Below, in pieces: positions 62,035-64,000 of a stretch of 64,000 bases of DNA (within the stretch, counting starts at the first letter, position 1; every line of letters starts with the position of its first letter). The DNA is from Schlegelella_A sp038231215 (GTDB lineage Bacteria > Pseudomonadota > Gammaproteobacteria > Burkholderiales > Burkholderiaceae_C), in NCBI GenBank assembly GCA_038231215.1, contig JBBRLS010000007.1:41693-105692 (forward strand), given 5' to 3'. The position numbers and the translations under genes were made by a program. A model generated the notes under the pieces. It ran no database searches. It saw only the letters and a program-made list of their open reading frames with translations, and was not told the origin of the DNA.

Positions 62035-62823
62035 ATGGCCGCGCAAGTTTCCCCATCACATCTGCTCGAAGGCCGCACGGCCTTCGTCACCGGCGCCTTC
62101 AGCGGCTTCGGCCTGCACTTCTCGCGCGTGCTCGCCGCGCATGGCGCCAAGGTGGCGATGGCGGGCCGGCGCATCGAGCTCGGGCGCACCCTGGCCGCCG
62201 AGATCGGCGAGGCCTGTGCGCGGCCCGGCGACGTGCGCGCCTACGCGATGGACGTCACCGATGCGGCGAGCGTGGCCGGCGCCATGGCGGCAATCGTCGC
62301 CGAGCTGGGCGCGCCGGCCATCGTCGTCAACAACGCCGGCATCCCGGCGCGTGCACCCAGCCTCGAGTTGAGCGAGGCGCAATGGCAGGGCGCGCTCGAC
62401 GTCAACCTCTCGGGCGTGTTCCGCGTGGCGCAGGCGAGCGCGCGCGAGATGGTGCGCAGCGGCACGCGCGGCACGATCATCAACATCGCTTCGATCCTGG
62501 GCCTGCGCGTGCGCGCCCAGGTGGCGGCCTACGCCGCGAGCAAGGCGGCGGTGGTGCAGCTCACCAAGGCGCTGGCGCTCGAATGGGCCGAGCACGGCAT
62601 CCGCGTGAACGCGATCGCGCCCGGCTACTTCGACACCGACATCAACCGCGACCTGCTGCGCACGCCGGTGGGCCAGGCGATCGTCGCACGCATCCCGCAG
62701 CAGCGCGTGGGCGAGCTCGCCGAACTCGACGGGCCGTTGCTGCTGCTGGCCTCGGATGCGTCGTCGTACATGACCGGGGCGGTGATCCCGGTCGACGGCG
62801 GGCACCTGGTGAATACGCTCTGA
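62035..62823 (+). CDS. Short-chain dehydrogenase/reductase, classical
   Basis: This 262-residue SDR has cofactor motif TGAFSGFG, D in YAMDVTDAASVA, NNAG (VVNNAGIPARAPS), Ser in IINIASILG, catalytic YAASK and the PG motif APGYFDTDIN, ending in SSYMTGAVIPVDGGHLVNTL. The glycine motif has Phe instead of the more common Ile. Its start, ATG 62035, lies 17 bases after the antitoxin stop. It is followed 20 bases later by a cupin gene, and the two probably form a small operon. Substrate unknown. Confidence 0.9.
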   Translation: MAAQVSPSHLLEGRTAFVTGAFSGFGLHFSRVLAAHGAKVAMAGRRIELGRTLAAEIGEACARPGDVRAYAMDVTDAASVAGAMAAIVAELGAPAIVVNNAGIPARAPSLELSEAQWQGALDVNLSGVFRVAQASAREMVRSGTRGTIINIASILGLRVRAQVAAYAASKAAVVQLTKALALEWAEHGIRVNAIAPGYFDTDINRDLLRTPVGQAIVARIPQQRVGELAELDGPLLLLASDASSYMTGAVIPVDGGHLVNTL

Positions 62824-62843
62824 CGACCGCATACGGAGACCTC

Positions 62844-63218
62844 ATGGTCACGACGCACGCTACCTCGCCGACCGGCATCGACCTCGCCGAGAAGCTCGCC
62901 ACCTTCAGCGAGCCCTGGCAGCCGCGCGTGGTGGGCCAGTTCAACGGCCACGACCTGATGGTGGCGAAGCTGAAGGACGAGTTCACCTGGCACACGCACG
63001 ACGAGACCGACGACTTCTTTCTGGTGCTGAAGGGCAGCGTGACGATCCGCATGCGCGAAGGCGACGTGACGCTCGGGCCCGGGCAGCTCTATGTCGTGCC
63101 GCGGGGCGTGGCGCATTGCCCGGTGGCGGAGGAGGGAGCCGAGGTGCTGCTGATCGAGAGGGCGGGGACGCCGAATACGGGGGATGTGGGGACGGCGGCG
63201 GTCAGGCGGGAGATTTAG
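62844..63218 (+). CDS. Cupin-domain protein
   Basis: This 124-residue single-domain cupin has motif 1 FTWHTHDETDDFFLVLKGSV (His, His, Glu-like metal ligands, then G) and motif 2 GPGQLYVVPRGVAHCPVAEE (Pro, G-V-x-H). The metal site appears complete. Small cupins of this type may act as isomerases, lyases or sensors; nothing more specific can be said. It lies downstream of the SDR and is probably co-transcribed. Confidence 0.88.
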   Translation: MVTTHATSPTGIDLAEKLATFSEPWQPRVVGQFNGHDLMVAKLKDEFTWHTHDETDDFFLVLKGSVTIRMREGDVTLGPGQLYVVPRGVAHCPVAEEGAEVLLIERAGTPNTGDVGTAAVRREI

Positions 63219-63325
63219 GACACGGGCGCATCAGCAGCATGGCAATGGCGCGAAACACGTCAAATTCACGGCGACCGCGCTTGGCGGCGGCGTGAAGTCA
63301 TGTCGAAACGAAGAATGCGCAACGA

Positions 63326-63864
63326 TCACAAGAGGATTCCCGATTGCAGCCGTTGACTAACGCCGCCCTCCCACGGTGAGATGAGGAAACTCCGGACGTT
63401 GTCAAAGAGCTGCGTCACCACATCGGCGTAGATGGGGTTCTTGACGTAACCCTTGCGATAGCGGAATTCTCGATCGGTGTTCTTTTGCTTGCGTAGGATG
63501 TAAATCTGATCGACTTTGAATCTACGAAGGTTCACGTTTTCGGTGAGCTTGAGCCATTCCGCCACCACTAGATACAGGGCGTTCGGATTTCTATGCTTAA
63601 TGACTTCGGCTGCCGTCGACACGTCCTGAAGCATTGTCTTGTCAAGATACGTTTTGCACTCTATCGCTACGGCGGGCAAGTCCCATACGTTGAACTCCGT
63701 GACCTCTTGACCCTTCGCTCTGAACCCGGCTTCGATGTGCACACCAATGGCGAAATCGTGGTCCTTTCGCTCGATGAGAGGGGTTGGAGTGTTGAGCATG
63801 TCGGCATAGCTGTCGGCCTTGAAAAAAATGTCTTTGAACGTATGGGATTTGCCTATGAGAGAGC
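63326..63864 (-). pseudogene. Type II restriction endonuclease, Bpu10I family, interrupted by IS
   Basis: The minus-strand frame holds about 180 codons of a Bpu10I-type endonuclease. The core is LNTPTPLIERKDHDFAIGVH, VAIECKTYLDKTMLQDVSTA, NALYLVVAEWLKLTENVNL and FKVDQIYILRKQKN. The E-C-K in VAIECKTYLDK, with the preceding Asp, is the PD-(D/E)xK catalytic site. The natural C-terminus is present, but at 63864 the coding sequence meets the terminal repeat of an IS3-family element, and codons upstream of that are antisense IS sequence. The N-terminal part is thus separated or lost. No methyltransferase is visible here. Base composition is lower in GC than its neighbours, a sign of transfer. Confidence 0.8.
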
Positions 63865-64000
63865 TGGCCCCGCAAAACTGAACAGTCCGATGAGGGTGGA
63901 CACTGCTCCTGAAGGCGAGGACATCGCCTGTGAGAACTGGAGCAAGCATGAGCAGAAGACCCCGCCGCACGCACTCAGCGGCATTCAAGGCCAAGGTGGC
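63865..64000 (+). mobile_element. IS3-family insertion sequence, left end (continues past window)
   Basis: The element begins near TGGCCCCGCAAAACTGAACA at about 63865, a terminal-repeat sequence that I associate with IS3-family elements, and leads into the OrfA start at 63948. It interrupts the Bpu10I-type gene. Right end and target duplication are outside the window. Confidence 0.72.
63948..64000 (+). CDS. IS3-family transposase OrfA, partial
   Basis: The first 17 codons read MSRRPRRTHSAAFKAKV, the typical start of an IS3-group OrfA, whose helix-turn-helix domain would follow. The gene is cut by the window edge. Confidence 0.78.
   Translation, partial: MSRRPRRTHSAAFKAKV

Overview
The window is a GC-rich, gene-dense chromosome segment. 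Gene content points to a betaproteobacterium, most likely Burkholderiales. The clues are an orphan gspAB pair of ExeAB type, a GlmS relic, a BMP-family purine transporter beside xanthine dehydrogenase, OmpA-type and DUF4124 envelope proteins, and many GTG/TTG starts with overlapping genes. This placement is inference from content; there is no rRNA or other phylogenetic marker. I recognised no tRNA, rRNA or CRISPR array.

Layout: (1) 1-1610 is decayed DNA: the 3' end of an IS256-type transposase and a 5'-truncated, multiply frameshifted glmS. (2) 1616-12749 holds metabolic and regulatory genes: a DUF4124 protein, a malate/lactate-type dehydrogenase, a sorbosone-dehydrogenase-like protein, a Pro/Ala-linker membrane protein, a 3-hydroxyisobutyrate-dehydrogenase-like enzyme divergent from a 1049-residue STAND/BTAD regulator, a lipoprotein and a Ser/Thr kinase. 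(3) 13169-20016 is envelope-related: a lipoprotein, an Ig-like/DUF3494 lipoprotein, an OmpA-like porin and gspB/gspA. (4) 20103-24812 holds a Rieske oxygenase divergent from an SDR, a DUF1326-DUF2182 pair, and a DUF4198 protein.

(5) 24895-38841 is a purine uptake and breakdown island. xdhA-xdhB-[AbrB/VapC]-xdhC lies on the minus strand. Divergent to it lie a LysR regulator, guanine deaminase, a four-gene BMP-type nucleoside/purine ABC transporter and a type-2 adenine deaminase. Imported purines would be deaminated to hypoxanthine and xanthine and oxidised to urate. A toxin-antitoxin pair sits inside the xdh operon. A dispersed palindromic repeat occurs three times here and forms the C-termini of two genes. 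(6) 38898-40957 has a second VapBC-type pair, a TerC-like protein and a GST whose 5' end is out of frame.

(7) 41130-52283 is the most striking region. It is one tight operon with a glycine-zipper envelope protein, a SEDS (FtsW/RodA) protein with an extra N-terminal domain, a penicillin-binding transpeptidase, an unknown small protein, a two-FHA-domain protein, a PP2C phosphatase and a transmembrane Ser/Thr kinase. The content resembles the actinobacterial pknA/pknB-pbpA-rodA-pstP-fha locus but sits in an apparent Gram-negative. I infer a phosphorylation-controlled peptidoglycan synthase module.

(8) 52398-63218 has an ethanolamine-permease remnant, a small alpha/beta hydrolase, an AtuB-like/AtuA-like pair, xthA, an M3 peptidase, several small or unknown genes, a HigBA-type pair, an SDR and a cupin. 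(9) 63326-64000 is a Bpu10I-type restriction endonuclease gene cut by an IS3-family element that runs off the window.
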